Shown here one piece after another: positions 8,623 through 15,818 of a stretch of DNA of 38,083 nt. The notes below the pieces were generated by a model that worked only from the letters and a program-made list of their open reading frames with translations, ran no database searches and was not told where the DNA came from. Every line of letters begins with the position of its first letter. The first letter of the stretch is position 1. Source of the DNA: Clostridiales bacterium DTU023. Lineage in GTDB: Bacteria; Bacillota; Clostridia; Saccharofermentanales; DTU023. The position numbers and the translations under genes were made by a program. The DNA is taken from NCBI GenBank assembly GCA_001512945.1, contig LFTF01000127.1:1-38083 (forward strand), in the 5' to 3' direction.

Positions 8623-9262
8623 CCTTTTGTTCCTCTCTATGCTTTGGGTGGCATGCTTTGAGAATATGATACCCTTTTGCGCGAGCAACTGTTGTGACAG
8701 CCTCGAAATACAATTGGAGTTCGCGTTTCGCGGTGGCTGCACCCTGTTTGACACGGATCACAACATAAAAAACGCCATCGGGCGTCAACCGGGAACTTAC
8801 CTGCCGGAAAAGGCGATAAACAGTTTCTTTGCCTGCACGGATTGGCGGATTAGATAGGACGAGATCAAAAATGGCGTCACCGGGCACACCATCTGCTTCC
8901 ACGAAACGAGTGCGACTGGACATGCCCTCATGTTCTGCATTATGAGTAGCCAGTTCTACCGCCCGGCTATTGATATCACAGCCAGTAACTGTAAATGACG
9001 GACGGAGTTTGGCGAGCGCGATCGCCATAATGCCAACCCCTGTTCCAAGATCGAGCGTATTTAATGGCCGGTCCTTTTGTTCCGCGAGAACTGTCCTGAC
9101 AAGCAAATCAGTTCCCGGATCAACTCGATGACGCGAGAATACACTGCTGTCCGTCCGAAAAACGAATTGCACACCCTCCCACATCGCTTCGGTGGTTGCC
9201 ATATCGTGAGCCGTTACGGGAATTTTATCAAAGTAGTGTGAATGCTTGTCCGTCATTGTCAA
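8615..9262 (-). CDS. Class I SAM-dependent methyltransferase, RsmC/YbxB-like
   Basis: This is a Rossmann-fold methyltransferase of the RsmC-like type found in Gram-positive bacteria (B. subtilis YbxB), presumed to methylate a guanine in 16S rRNA. The family N terminus HYFDKIP is present, as are FRTDSSVFSRHRVDPGTDLL, the SAM-binding LDLGTGVGIMAIAL (about 70-83) and the catalytic SNPPIRAGKE (Asn138-Pro-Pro), which favours N-methylation of a base. At 215 aa it is the single-domain form, lacking the extra N-terminal domain of E. coli RsmC. The start is a TTG directly next to the queT stop, with AAAGGG 11 bases upstream; an ATG two codons in (9256) is the alternative. It overlaps the IspF-like gene by eight bases. 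The substrate is inferred, not shown. Confidence 0.88.
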   Translation of the reverse strand: MTMTDKHSHYFDKIPVTAHDMATTEAMWEGVQFVFRTDSSVFSRHRVDPGTDLLVRTVLAEQKDRPLNTLDLGTGVGIMAIALAKLRPSFTVTGCDINSRAVELATHNAEHEGMSSRTRFVEADGVPGDAIFDLVLSNPPIRAGKETVYRLFRQVSSRLTPDGVFYVVIRVKQGAATAKRELQLYFEAVTTVARAKGYHILKACHPKHREEQKDE

Positions 9263-9916
9263 TTACGGTGAATCCCTTTCTTTTGAATCATGGCTCCATT
9301 CGGCCAGATAAACGCGCTGAGCCCAGGATGTTTTCTTGAGCGCCAAAATAAGGGGAAGTCCCACGCCTAGCAGGATGACCGCCTGAGAAACAAATATAGT
9401 GCCAATACTTGCGGCAATCAGTGTCGGTGAAACGTCGTTCGTCCGGATCAAGAAAGGCAAATAGGTTCCGACAACCACGGCATTCAGGACAATTGGCGGG
9501 ACAAGCGGAACAATCTGCTGCATAAAATGCTTTAGTGAAAACCCCGTATCAACGGGTATTTCGCGTGTAACTTCAAGTGCTAGGCGACGACGCCACGATC
9601 TTCCTATTCGCCACGTCGCGACAGCCGCCAGAAGTGTTGTCGCGCTACCTGCGAGCACATCTACGAGACCAAGTGGCGCGGGGTTCAGAAGATTTGAGAC
9701 AAGGCAACCCACGAAAACACCGATGATCGCGGACGGGAATAGTGCAGGAAGAGCCGTCAATGCTTCTGCGAGCCGGAACTGTACGACGGAAAAACTCATG
9801 AAAGACGTCGCCATTGTCAACGCCAAATACAGAGCGACAACCAGCGCACTTTGTGTCAACGAAACAAGTGGGCTGGCGCCCGGCCGTTTATTCAGCGATA
9901 TACGTGATCTGTCCAT
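9263..9916 (-). CDS. queT: QueT-type ECF transporter substrate-binding (S) component
   Basis: This 217-residue, highly hydrophobic protein matches the QueT family, the substrate-specific subunit of an energy-coupling-factor transporter thought to import queuosine precursors. The characteristic stretch VVQFRLAEALTALPALFPSAIIGVFVGCLVSNLLN is followed by GLVDVLAGSATTLLAA, and about six membrane helices are visible. A basic loop (WRIGRSWRRR) separates the halves. No ECF ATPase or T subunit is in the window, so it presumably shares a general EcfAAT module. It starts 34 bases after the ileS stop codon, with only a weak ribosome binding site (GGA), which suggests dependence on ileS translation. No preQ1 riboswitch was seen upstream. 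Confidence 0.85.
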   Translation of the reverse strand: MDRSRISLNKRPGASPLVSLTQSALVVALYLALTMATSFMSFSVVQFRLAEALTALPALFPSAIIGVFVGCLVSNLLNPAPLGLVDVLAGSATTLLAAVATWRIGRSWRRRLALEVTREIPVDTGFSLKHFMQQIVPLVPPIVLNAVVVGTYLPFLIRTNDVSPTLIAASIGTIFVSQAVILLGVGLPLILALKKTSWAQRVYLAEWSHDSKERDSP

Positions 9917-9950
9917 TCAAAACGTTCCGTCTTGCTGGCGGATACAACAA

Positions 9951-12900
9951 TCAGTCGTTCGGAGACGCTACAACGACGGCGAATACCATCTGATGGCCGT
10001 TGATGTCCCACGTTTGCGCGGTTACTCCTTCGGGGAGCGCTTCGCCTTCATCGTAATAGATCATCTGATCAGCCAAGACATCCGCCATGATGTCTTCGGC
10101 ATAGTCATCAAAGACTTTCTGCTGCTCATTACGCATGACATGTAAATAGATCCGGTCTGTGACCTGGAAACCACTGGATCGACGCATCGTCTGCACCTTG
10201 CTGACGATCTCACGAACCATACCTTCTTCGATCAATTCCAGTGTTAAGGCTGTCACCAGGGCGACTTTGACATCGCCTGCGGTTTCTACGGCAAATCCTT
10301 CGGCCGGTATTTCCTCAACGAGCAGATCGTCAAGCGTCAGATGGTAAACCGTGCCGTCAACGTCAAGCTCAATTGTGCGATCCTGCTGAAGCGCGTCCAT
10401 GGTGACTCTGCCTGGTAGCGCCTCGATCATGGGGCGCGCTTTGGGAAGATCTCCACCCATCAAACGCCCGAGCGTTCTTAGTTGCGGCTTGAAAGTGAAA
10501 TCGATGAGGCACCTGTCGTCCTCTGCGACTGTGAGTTTGCGAACATTTAGCTCGTCTAAGATAAGCGCGCACAATTCCGCGGAAAGAGGTTTTGTTCCGA
10601 CTACAACCATTTCAGACAACGGCTGGCGAATCTTGAGTTGCGCGTTGTTTCTTGCCGCGCGCCCCAGTGATACAAGCTCGAGCACGCGCTCCATATCTTG
10701 TTCAAGCGCCGAGTCGATCCGATCTTCGCGTGCGGTTGGGAAATCGCACATGTGTATACTTTCCGGTACATTCGGGAAATGACCGGCTATAAGGTTTTGG
10801 TAAACAGTTTCGGCCATAAATGGCGTAAAAGGCGCGATCAGATGTGCCATTGTCACCAGGATGTCGTGCAACACGATATAGGCTGTGATCTTGTCAGCAT
10901 CCATGTCAGGACCCCAGTAACGCTCACGCGACCGGCGAACATACCAATTCGATAAATCTTCAACGAACGCTTCCAAAGCTCGCGCGGCCATCGTGATGTC
11001 GCAAGCTTCGAGTCTTTTGTCGACTTCACGGCAAAGCGAATTCAACCGGCTCTCAATCCAACGGTCCATCACCGTCTTGTGTTCATCAACGGGGTAATCC
11101 CGATATTCATACCTATCAAACTCGTCAATATTCGCGTAAAGCACAAAGAACGCGTACGTGTTCCAGAATGTACCCATGAAACGTCGCTTGGCCTCATTGA
11201 CGGACGCTTCCGAAAAACGGGCCGAGAGCCAGGGTTGGCTTCCGGAATAGAACATCCACCGCATGGCGTCCGCGCCCTCGAGGTCGAGAATACTCGCCGG
11301 CTCAACGATATTGCCCAAATGCTTTGACATCTTGATGCCGTCCTTGTCGAGAACATGTCCCAGCACCAAACACATCTTGTAAGCCTCGCTGTCAAAGAGG
11401 CATGTACTAATCGCGTGAAGATTGTAAAACCAGCCGCGTGTCTGATCGATCGCCTCGGAAATAAAGTCTGCGGGCATCCGCTCTTTGCAAATTTCTTGAT
11501 TTTCAAATGGGTAGTGATACTGAGCAAATGGCATTGAACCGGCATCATACCAACAGTCAATAACTTCCGGAACACGATTCATCACGCCTGAACACTCCGG
11601 ACACGTCAGATGGACGCGGTCGATCATCGGCTTGTGAAGTTCAATATCTTCCGGACAGTCAGGCGACATCTTTTTCATCTCCGCGATTGAACCTACCATA
11701 TGGAGTTTGTCACACGATTCACACTCCCATACGGGTAGCGGTGTGCCCCAGTAGCGTTCGCGCGACAGGCACCAATCGACAACATTTTCAAGGAAATTGC
11801 CAAACCGTCCCGGACCGATGTGTGGAGGGATCCAGTTAATCTTTGCATTATTTACAAGCAAATTGTCGCGTACTTTGGTCATCTCAATGAACCACGCCAT
11901 GCGCGCATAATAAATGAGCGGCGTGTCGCAGCGCCAGCAAAACGGATAGGTATGCTCCGTCTCATCCTCACCGAGGAGGAGATTCCATTCTCTCAAAAGC
12001 TCAACAAGTCCATCGTCGGCATCCTTGCAGAAGACACCGACAAATCCGGTGACCTCCTCCGTCATAGTGCCGTCTTCTGCAACAAACTGGATCAGCGGCA
12101 AATCATTGGCACGACCGATCCGCGCGTCATCTTCACCGAACGCCGGAGCGATGTGCACAATTCCTGTGCCTTCCGTCAGCGTGACGTAAGGATCCGCGAC
12201 AACATAGAATGCTTGCTTGCCCGAATTGGCGACCGTATCAACCGCGTACGGATAGATCGGCTCGTATTTTTTTCCGAGCAGATCACTGCCTTTATATGTA
12301 TCGAGTATGCGGGCGTCTTCGCCGAAGACTTTGTGACATAAAGCTTTGGCAACAATGTATCTGGGATTTCCCGGTGATCCGCCGGGTTCCTGATCGACTT
12401 CGCAAAGCACATAAAGCTCATCCGCGTTAACGCACAAGGCGACGTTCGACGGAAGTGTCCACGGAGTCGTAGTCCAGATAGCAAAGTAAGTATTAGATTG
12501 CCCCTCAACACGAGCACGTACAAAAATCGACCGCTCCTTGATATCGCGGTATCCTTGCGCAACCTCGTGGCTTGAAAGTGATGTTCCGCAGCGCGGGCAA
12601 TAGGGCACTACCTTGTGTCCCTTGTAAATCAGTCCTTTATCCCAGATCTCGCGAAGCGACCACCAAACCGACTCGATATAGTCATTTTCGTAAGTAACGT
12701 ACGGATTGTCCATGTCGGCCCAAAATCCAATGCGCTCTGACATCTCCTCCCATTCTCTCTTGTATTTCCAAACAGATTCTTTGCATTCTTTTATGAATGC
12801 CTCGACGCCAAACGCCTCGATCTGTTCCTTACCATCCAGGCCGAGCCGTTTCTCAACCTCCAGCTCCACAGGAAGACCGTGTGTGTCCCATCCGGCTTTG

Positions 12901-13142
12901 CGCGGTACGAAGTAACCCTTCATCGTCCGGTAACGCGGGATGAGATCTTTAATGGCGCGTGTCAGCACATGGCCGGCGTGTGGCATACCGTTCGCGGTCG
13001 GCGGGCCGTCATAAAATGAATATATAGGCCCATCTTCTCTGTTTTGCATCGATTTATTAAAAACATCGTGTTCTCGCCAAAAAGTCAGAATTTTTTCTTC
13101 ACGTTGGACAAAATCGAGACCGCTGTCTACTTTTTCATACAT
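9951..13142 (-). CDS. ileS: Isoleucine--tRNA ligase (long, eukaryote-like type)
   Basis: This is a class I aminoacyl-tRNA synthetase (1063 aa) that charges tRNA-Ile. The HIGH motif reads HAGH (55-58) in DGPPTANGMPHAGH, and the KMSKS loop reads KMSKH (604-608). A large editing domain lies between, with YCPRCGTSLSSHEVAQGY near residue 180 and CWRCDTPLIYYARMAW later, which suggest metal-binding knuckles. The length, DGPPTANG, YCPRCGTSLSSHE and KMSKH fit the IleS2/eukaryote-like class rather than the usual IleS1 (about 920 aa, KMSKS). That class is often less sensitive to mupirocin; resistance here is only an inference. The ATG at 13142 has AAGGAG about ten bases upstream. A perfect consensus promoter drives it without a T-box leader. 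queT, a methyltransferase and an IspF-like gene follow. Confidence 0.97.
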   Translation of the reverse strand: MYEKVDSGLDFVQREEKILTFWREHDVFNKSMQNREDGPIYSFYDGPPTANGMPHAGHVLTRAIKDLIPRYRTMKGYFVPRKAGWDTHGLPVELEVEKRLGLDGKEQIEAFGVEAFIKECKESVWKYKREWEEMSERIGFWADMDNPYVTYENDYIESVWWSLREIWDKGLIYKGHKVVPYCPRCGTSLSSHEVAQGYRDIKERSIFVRARVEGQSNTYFAIWTTTPWTLPSNVALCVNADELYVLCEVDQEPGGSPGNPRYIVAKALCHKVFGEDARILDTYKGSDLLGKKYEPIYPYAVDTVANSGKQAFYVVADPYVTLTEGTGIVHIAPAFGEDDARIGRANDLPLIQFVAEDGTMTEEVTGFVGVFCKDADDGLVELLREWNLLLGEDETEHTYPFCWRCDTPLIYYARMAWFIEMTKVRDNLLVNNAKINWIPPHIGPGRFGNFLENVVDWCLSRERYWGTPLPVWECESCDKLHMVGSIAEMKKMSPDCPEDIELHKPMIDRVHLTCPECSGVMNRVPEVIDCWYDAGSMPFAQYHYPFENQEICKERMPADFISEAIDQTRGWFYNLHAISTCLFDSEAYKMCLVLGHVLDKDGIKMSKHLGNIVEPASILDLEGADAMRWMFYSGSQPWLSARFSEASVNEAKRRFMGTFWNTYAFFVLYANIDEFDRYEYRDYPVDEHKTVMDRWIESRLNSLCREVDKRLEACDITMAARALEAFVEDLSNWYVRRSRERYWGPDMDADKITAYIVLHDILVTMAHLIAPFTPFMAETVYQNLIAGHFPNVPESIHMCDFPTAREDRIDSALEQDMERVLELVSLGRAARNNAQLKIRQPLSEMVVVGTKPLSAELCALILDELNVRKLTVAEDDRCLIDFTFKPQLRTLGRLMGGDLPKARPMIEALPGRVTMDALQQDRTIELDVDGTVYHLTLDDLLVEEIPAEGFAVETAGDVKVALVTALTLELIEEGMVREIVSKVQTMRRSSGFQVTDRIYLHVMRNEQQKVFDDYAEDIMADVLADQMIYYDEGEALPEGVTAQTWDINGHQMVFAVVVASPND

Positions 13143-13234
13143 GAATTGTGTTCTCCTTGCAGGTTGTCATCTTCGCCCGATCTTGGGACACTGTCAAAAA
13201 TTGCAGGTGCCGGCGGCAGACCAATATCTAAATG

Positions 13235-13264
13235 ATTATAGTGTCAGGCGCCAGTTTGTGTCAA
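13235..13264 (-). promoter_or_regulatory. Perfect-consensus sigma-A promoter for ileS operon
   Basis: On the minus strand, TTGACA, 18 bases, then TATAAT: both hexamers are exact. Predicted start is near 13228, leaving a leader of about 85 bases. This is too short for a T-box riboswitch, and no GGTGGNACCGCG antiterminator core is present. Confidence 0.88.
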
Positions 13265-13343
13265 TCAAACACCTTCCTACCGCGGTTCAGACAATCAGGA
13301 CAAGTGTGTATGTTCGCTAGTATTTTATGCAATCATGGCGCTG

Positions 13344-13378
13344 ATGTTCACCTAATGTTCACATTTCAGTGATATTTT
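13344..13378 (+). promoter_or_regulatory. Probable regulated promoter of the purine permease, with 11-bp-period direct repeat
   Basis: ATGTTCAC occurs at 13344-13351 and again at 13355-13362, one helical turn (11 bases) apart. A weak -10 box (TATTTT) follows at 13373-13378. TTCACC within the first repeat could act as a poor -35 at 19 bases. The two TTCAC(A) half-sites in tandem resemble response-regulator (PhoP/PhoB-type) binding sites. Which regulator binds is unknown. Confidence 0.35.
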
Positions 13379-13423
13379 ATGGGTGGAGAATTACTCTACA
13401 GAGGAATCATTGAGGAGGTTTTT

Positions 13424-14788
13424 ATGTTAGAAAAATGGTTTAAGCTCAAAGATCACGGCGTAAACGTGAAGGGTGAGCTTGCGGCCGGTTTAACGACGTT
13501 CATGACAATGGCGTACATACTGGCTGTCAACCCCCAAATTTTGAGTGCAACTGGCATGAATCCAGGCGGCGTGCTGATTGCTACAGCGCTCGCATCCGCG
13601 GTTGCCTGCGTCGCCATGGCCTTCATGGCCAACCTGCCGTTTGCGCTCGCACCCGGCATGGGACTAAACGCGTATTTTGCCTATACGGTTGTGCTCCAGA
13701 TGGGGTATTCGTGGCAATTCGCTCTGTTTGCGGTATTTGTTGAAGGACTTATCTTTATTGTCCTTTCATTGACCAATGTCCGCGAAGCAATTTTCGATGC
13801 GATCCCGCTATCGCTCAAGCATGCGGTTGGCGCTGGCATCGGTCTATTTATCGCATTCATCGGTCTGCAAAATTCAGGCCTCGTCCAGAAAAATCCTGAG
13901 ACACTAGTTGAACTCGTCCCTTTCAAAGACACAATGGGCAACGTCGGACTACCCGCGCTCCTAACGCTTGTCGGCGTCATCCTGATCGCTGTGCTCGCGC
14001 ACAAGAAGGTGAAGGGCTCGTTGCTGATCGGCATGCTGGGAGTCTGGATCGTTGGCATTATTTTGCAGGCAACCGGACTCTATGTAGTACAACCGGAACT
14101 TGGAATGTTCTCACTCTATCCTTCGTGGGGATTGCCCGATTTTGCCGGATTCGGTCAGATCGCAGGCCAGGCGTTCAGCGCGGAGGCATTTGCGAACTTC
14201 AACATCGGAGATTTCATAATCATCTTGTTCTCGTTCCTGTTTGTCGATATCTTTGACACACTGGGCACACTTATTGGGGTCGCCTCCAAGGCAGACATGC
14301 TTGATGAAAACGGCAAACTTCCAAAAATCAAAGGCGCGCTGTTAGCTGATGCTGTCGGCACAGTTGTCGGTGCTGTCGCAGGAACATCAACCGTCACGAC
14401 CTACGTCGAGAGTGCCGCCGGTGTCGCTGAAGGTGGCCGCACAGGACTTACAGCACTCACAACAGGTGTTCTTTTCCTGTTTGCGATCATCTTGGCACCG
14501 ATCTTCGTCGCGATCCCGGCGTTTGCGACCTCGGCCGCGTTGATCTACGTCGGATTTTTGATGTTGTCATCTATCCTGAAGGTTGATTTCAATGACATCA
14601 CTGAAGCACTCCCCGCATACGTTGCCTTGTTTGCGATGCCGTTCTTCTACAGCATCTCAGCCGGCATTATGCTAGGGATCATCTTCTACGTCCTGATCAA
14701 CCTACTCAGCGGCAAATTCGAAAAGATCAGCGTGCTGATGTACATCTTGGCTATTGCGTTTATCTTGAAATTCGCTTTCTTAGGTTAA
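13424..14788 (+). CDS. NCS2 family permease (AzgA/PbuG-like purine transporter)
   Basis: This is a multi-pass transporter of the AzgA-like branch of the nucleobase-ascorbate family, which imports adenine, guanine or hypoxanthine by proton symport. It has 454 aa and about 12 hydrophobic segments. Family hallmarks are ELAAGLTTFMTMAYILAVNP at the N terminus, LAPGMGLNAYFAYTVV, LFVDIFDTLGTLIGVASKAD, and GTSTVTTYVESAAGVAEGGRTGL, which holds conserved substrate-site residues. The ATG at 13424 has GAGGAGG six bases upstream; the frame is open to 13379 but without a better start. The gene is monocistronic: its promoter region lies between it and the divergent ileS promoter, and a strong terminator follows. 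No purine riboswitch was seen. Exact substrate cannot be told. Confidence 0.94.
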   Translation: MLEKWFKLKDHGVNVKGELAAGLTTFMTMAYILAVNPQILSATGMNPGGVLIATALASAVACVAMAFMANLPFALAPGMGLNAYFAYTVVLQMGYSWQFALFAVFVEGLIFIVLSLTNVREAIFDAIPLSLKHAVGAGIGLFIAFIGLQNSGLVQKNPETLVELVPFKDTMGNVGLPALLTLVGVILIAVLAHKKVKGSLLIGMLGVWIVGIILQATGLYVVQPELGMFSLYPSWGLPDFAGFGQIAGQAFSAEAFANFNIGDFIIILFSFLFVDIFDTLGTLIGVASKADMLDENGKLPKIKGALLADAVGTVVGAVAGTSTVTTYVESAAGVAEGGRTGLTALTTGVLFLFAIILAPIFVAIPAFATSAALIYVGFLMLSSILKVDFNDITEALPAYVALFAMPFFYSISAGIMLGIIFYVLINLLSGKFEKISVLMYILAIAFILKFAFLG

Positions 14789-14828
14789 GACGTTACTGTA
14801 GCTAACACACCAACAACACCTCTGTTTT

Positions 14829-14861
14829 AGAAAAGCCCAGGCAGGAAGCCCGGGCTTTTCT
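14829..14861 (+). terminator. Rho-independent terminator after the permease
   Basis: The stem AGAAAAGCCC pairs with GGGCTTTTCT, with an inner GG/CC pair and a short loop; T-rich sequence lies in and after the 3' arm. It ends the permease transcript about 40 bases after the stop codon. Confidence 0.85.
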
Positions 14862-14893
14862 TGTATTTAGACACATCGCTCGAGCCCACTCAT

Positions 14894-14912
14894 GGCTCAT
14901 GATCATTGAGCC
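14894..14912. repeat. Inverted repeat upstream of the metallophosphoesterase promoter
   Basis: GGCTCA-tgatcat-TGAGCC is a 6-base inverted repeat with a 7-base centre that is itself nearly palindromic. A further GAGCC copy lies at 14882-14886. It ends two bases before a possible -35 box (14915). It could be an operator; there is no T-run, so it is not a terminator. Confidence 0.4.
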
Positions 14913-14914
14913 TG

Positions 14915-14944
14915 TTGCAGAGTATCTTATCTTTCGTGTACGCT
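14915..14944 (+). promoter_or_regulatory. Possible promoter placing transcription start at the ATG of the metallophosphoesterase
   Basis: TTGCAG, 18 bases, then TACGCT. The end of the -10 box is only eight bases before the ATG at 14952, so the transcript would be leaderless or nearly so. The -10 is a poor match, so this is tentative. Confidence 0.35.
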
Positions 14945-14951
14945 TGACACT

Positions 14952-15803
14952 ATGAATCCTTGGTTAATTGCGTTTCTTCCCATGATGGGTGCCGGAGCAC
15001 TATGTCTGCTCTATGGGTTTTTCATCGAACCACACTGGATCAAAACTCGCAAAATAACGATTACGGTCACTCGAGATAAACCATTCTATGGCAAGACAGT
15101 CGTCTTTTTCTCTGATATTCACGTTGGTCCGACAACAACCCCGAAGAAACTTGAACGACAAATGCGAGCCATCATGGCAATGAAACCAGACGCCATCATA
15201 TTCGGCGGCGATCTGGTCGAAGAACCAACACCGCTGAGAAACGAACACTTTCGTTTGATGGTCACCAGCGCTCTGTCAACGCTTCAAGCACCGCTCGGGA
15301 AATGGGCCATATTCGGCAATCACGATGTCGAAGCTCCGCGCTTCCGCACCTGGGTAACAGAGGCACTTGAAGCATCAGGGTTCACGATTTTGGAAAATGA
15401 AGGCCTAGAGCTTTCCGGACTTCCCGTTTGGGGATTTGCGAATACACATCACAGTCTGCCGCTATTTGACAGGAACACGCTCTATGGAGAATCAGCTGAA
15501 GACAAGAAAGACCCTTACACGCTCTTCTTAGTACACGAATCGGACTGGTTCCCCGACACAATGCCCGCAAACGGTCCAGGACTTGTTCTGTGCGGTCACT
15601 CGCACCATGGGCAGGTTACTCTGTTCGGTCTTCCCCTGATGCGCCCAGCGGGCGGTAAGCGCTACTGGAAAGGTCGCTATCAACTAGACAGCGATCTCTC
15701 CCTTGTCGTTAGCGCGGGACTTGGAACCGTGCATATACATGCCCGATTTTTCGCGCGCCCTGACATACTGTTTGTTGTGTTTGGAGAAGATCTCGTCAGT
15801 TAA
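14952..15803 (+). CDS. Membrane-anchored metallophosphoesterase (YaeI/YkuE-like)
   Basis: This 283-residue protein is a calcineurin-like phosphoesterase tethered by one N-terminal hydrophobic helix (about 4-24). All metal-binding motifs are present: SDIHVG (Asp55, His57), GGDL (Asp87), GNHD (Asn123, His124), His195 and GHSHHGQ (His216, His218). The membrane-anchored family includes YaeI- and YkuE-type enzymes, some of which act on lipid or cell-envelope substrates; the substrate here is unknown. No Shine-Dalgarno sequence precedes the ATG. The MM at residues 11-12 is a less likely start because it would cut the membrane helix. The gene follows the permease terminator, has an inverted repeat upstream, and converges on hemZ 15 bases away. 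Confidence 0.9.
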   Translation: MNPWLIAFLPMMGAGALCLLYGFFIEPHWIKTRKITITVTRDKPFYGKTVVFFSDIHVGPTTTPKKLERQMRAIMAMKPDAIIFGGDLVEEPTPLRNEHFRLMVTSALSTLQAPLGKWAIFGNHDVEAPRFRTWVTEALEASGFTILENEGLELSGLPVWGFANTHHSLPLFDRNTLYGESAEDKKDPYTLFLVHESDWFPDTMPANGPGLVLCGHSHHGQVTLFGLPLMRPAGGKRYWKGRYQLDSDLSLVVSAGLGTVHIHARFFARPDILFVVFGEDLVS

Positions 15804-15818
15804 CTGATGCCGAAAATC

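Noticed and set aside
8104-8754. Longer 216-codon version of the IspF-like gene
   Set aside because: The extra N-terminal 44 residues lie in the methyltransferase gene and do not match IspF; the ATG at 8622 has a good ribosome binding site.
9917-9950. preQ1 riboswitch before queT
   Set aside because: The gap is only 34 bases and has no matching hairpin and A-rich tail.
11820-12341. Open frame of 173 codons on the plus strand
   Set aside because: It is antisense to the conserved ileS gene, has no family features and fits a codon-bias shadow. The same holds for other long antisense frames inside ileS, recJ and ppdK.
13265-13423. Purine riboswitch before the NCS2 permease
   Set aside because: A CTACCG string occurs near 13276, but the flanking conserved helix and junction sequences are missing.
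15796-15807. Perfect 12-base palindrome TCAGTTAACTGA between the phosphoesterase and hemZ
   Set aside because: It could form only a short stem with no T-run, so it is not a terminator; a binding site there between convergent stop codons is unlikely.
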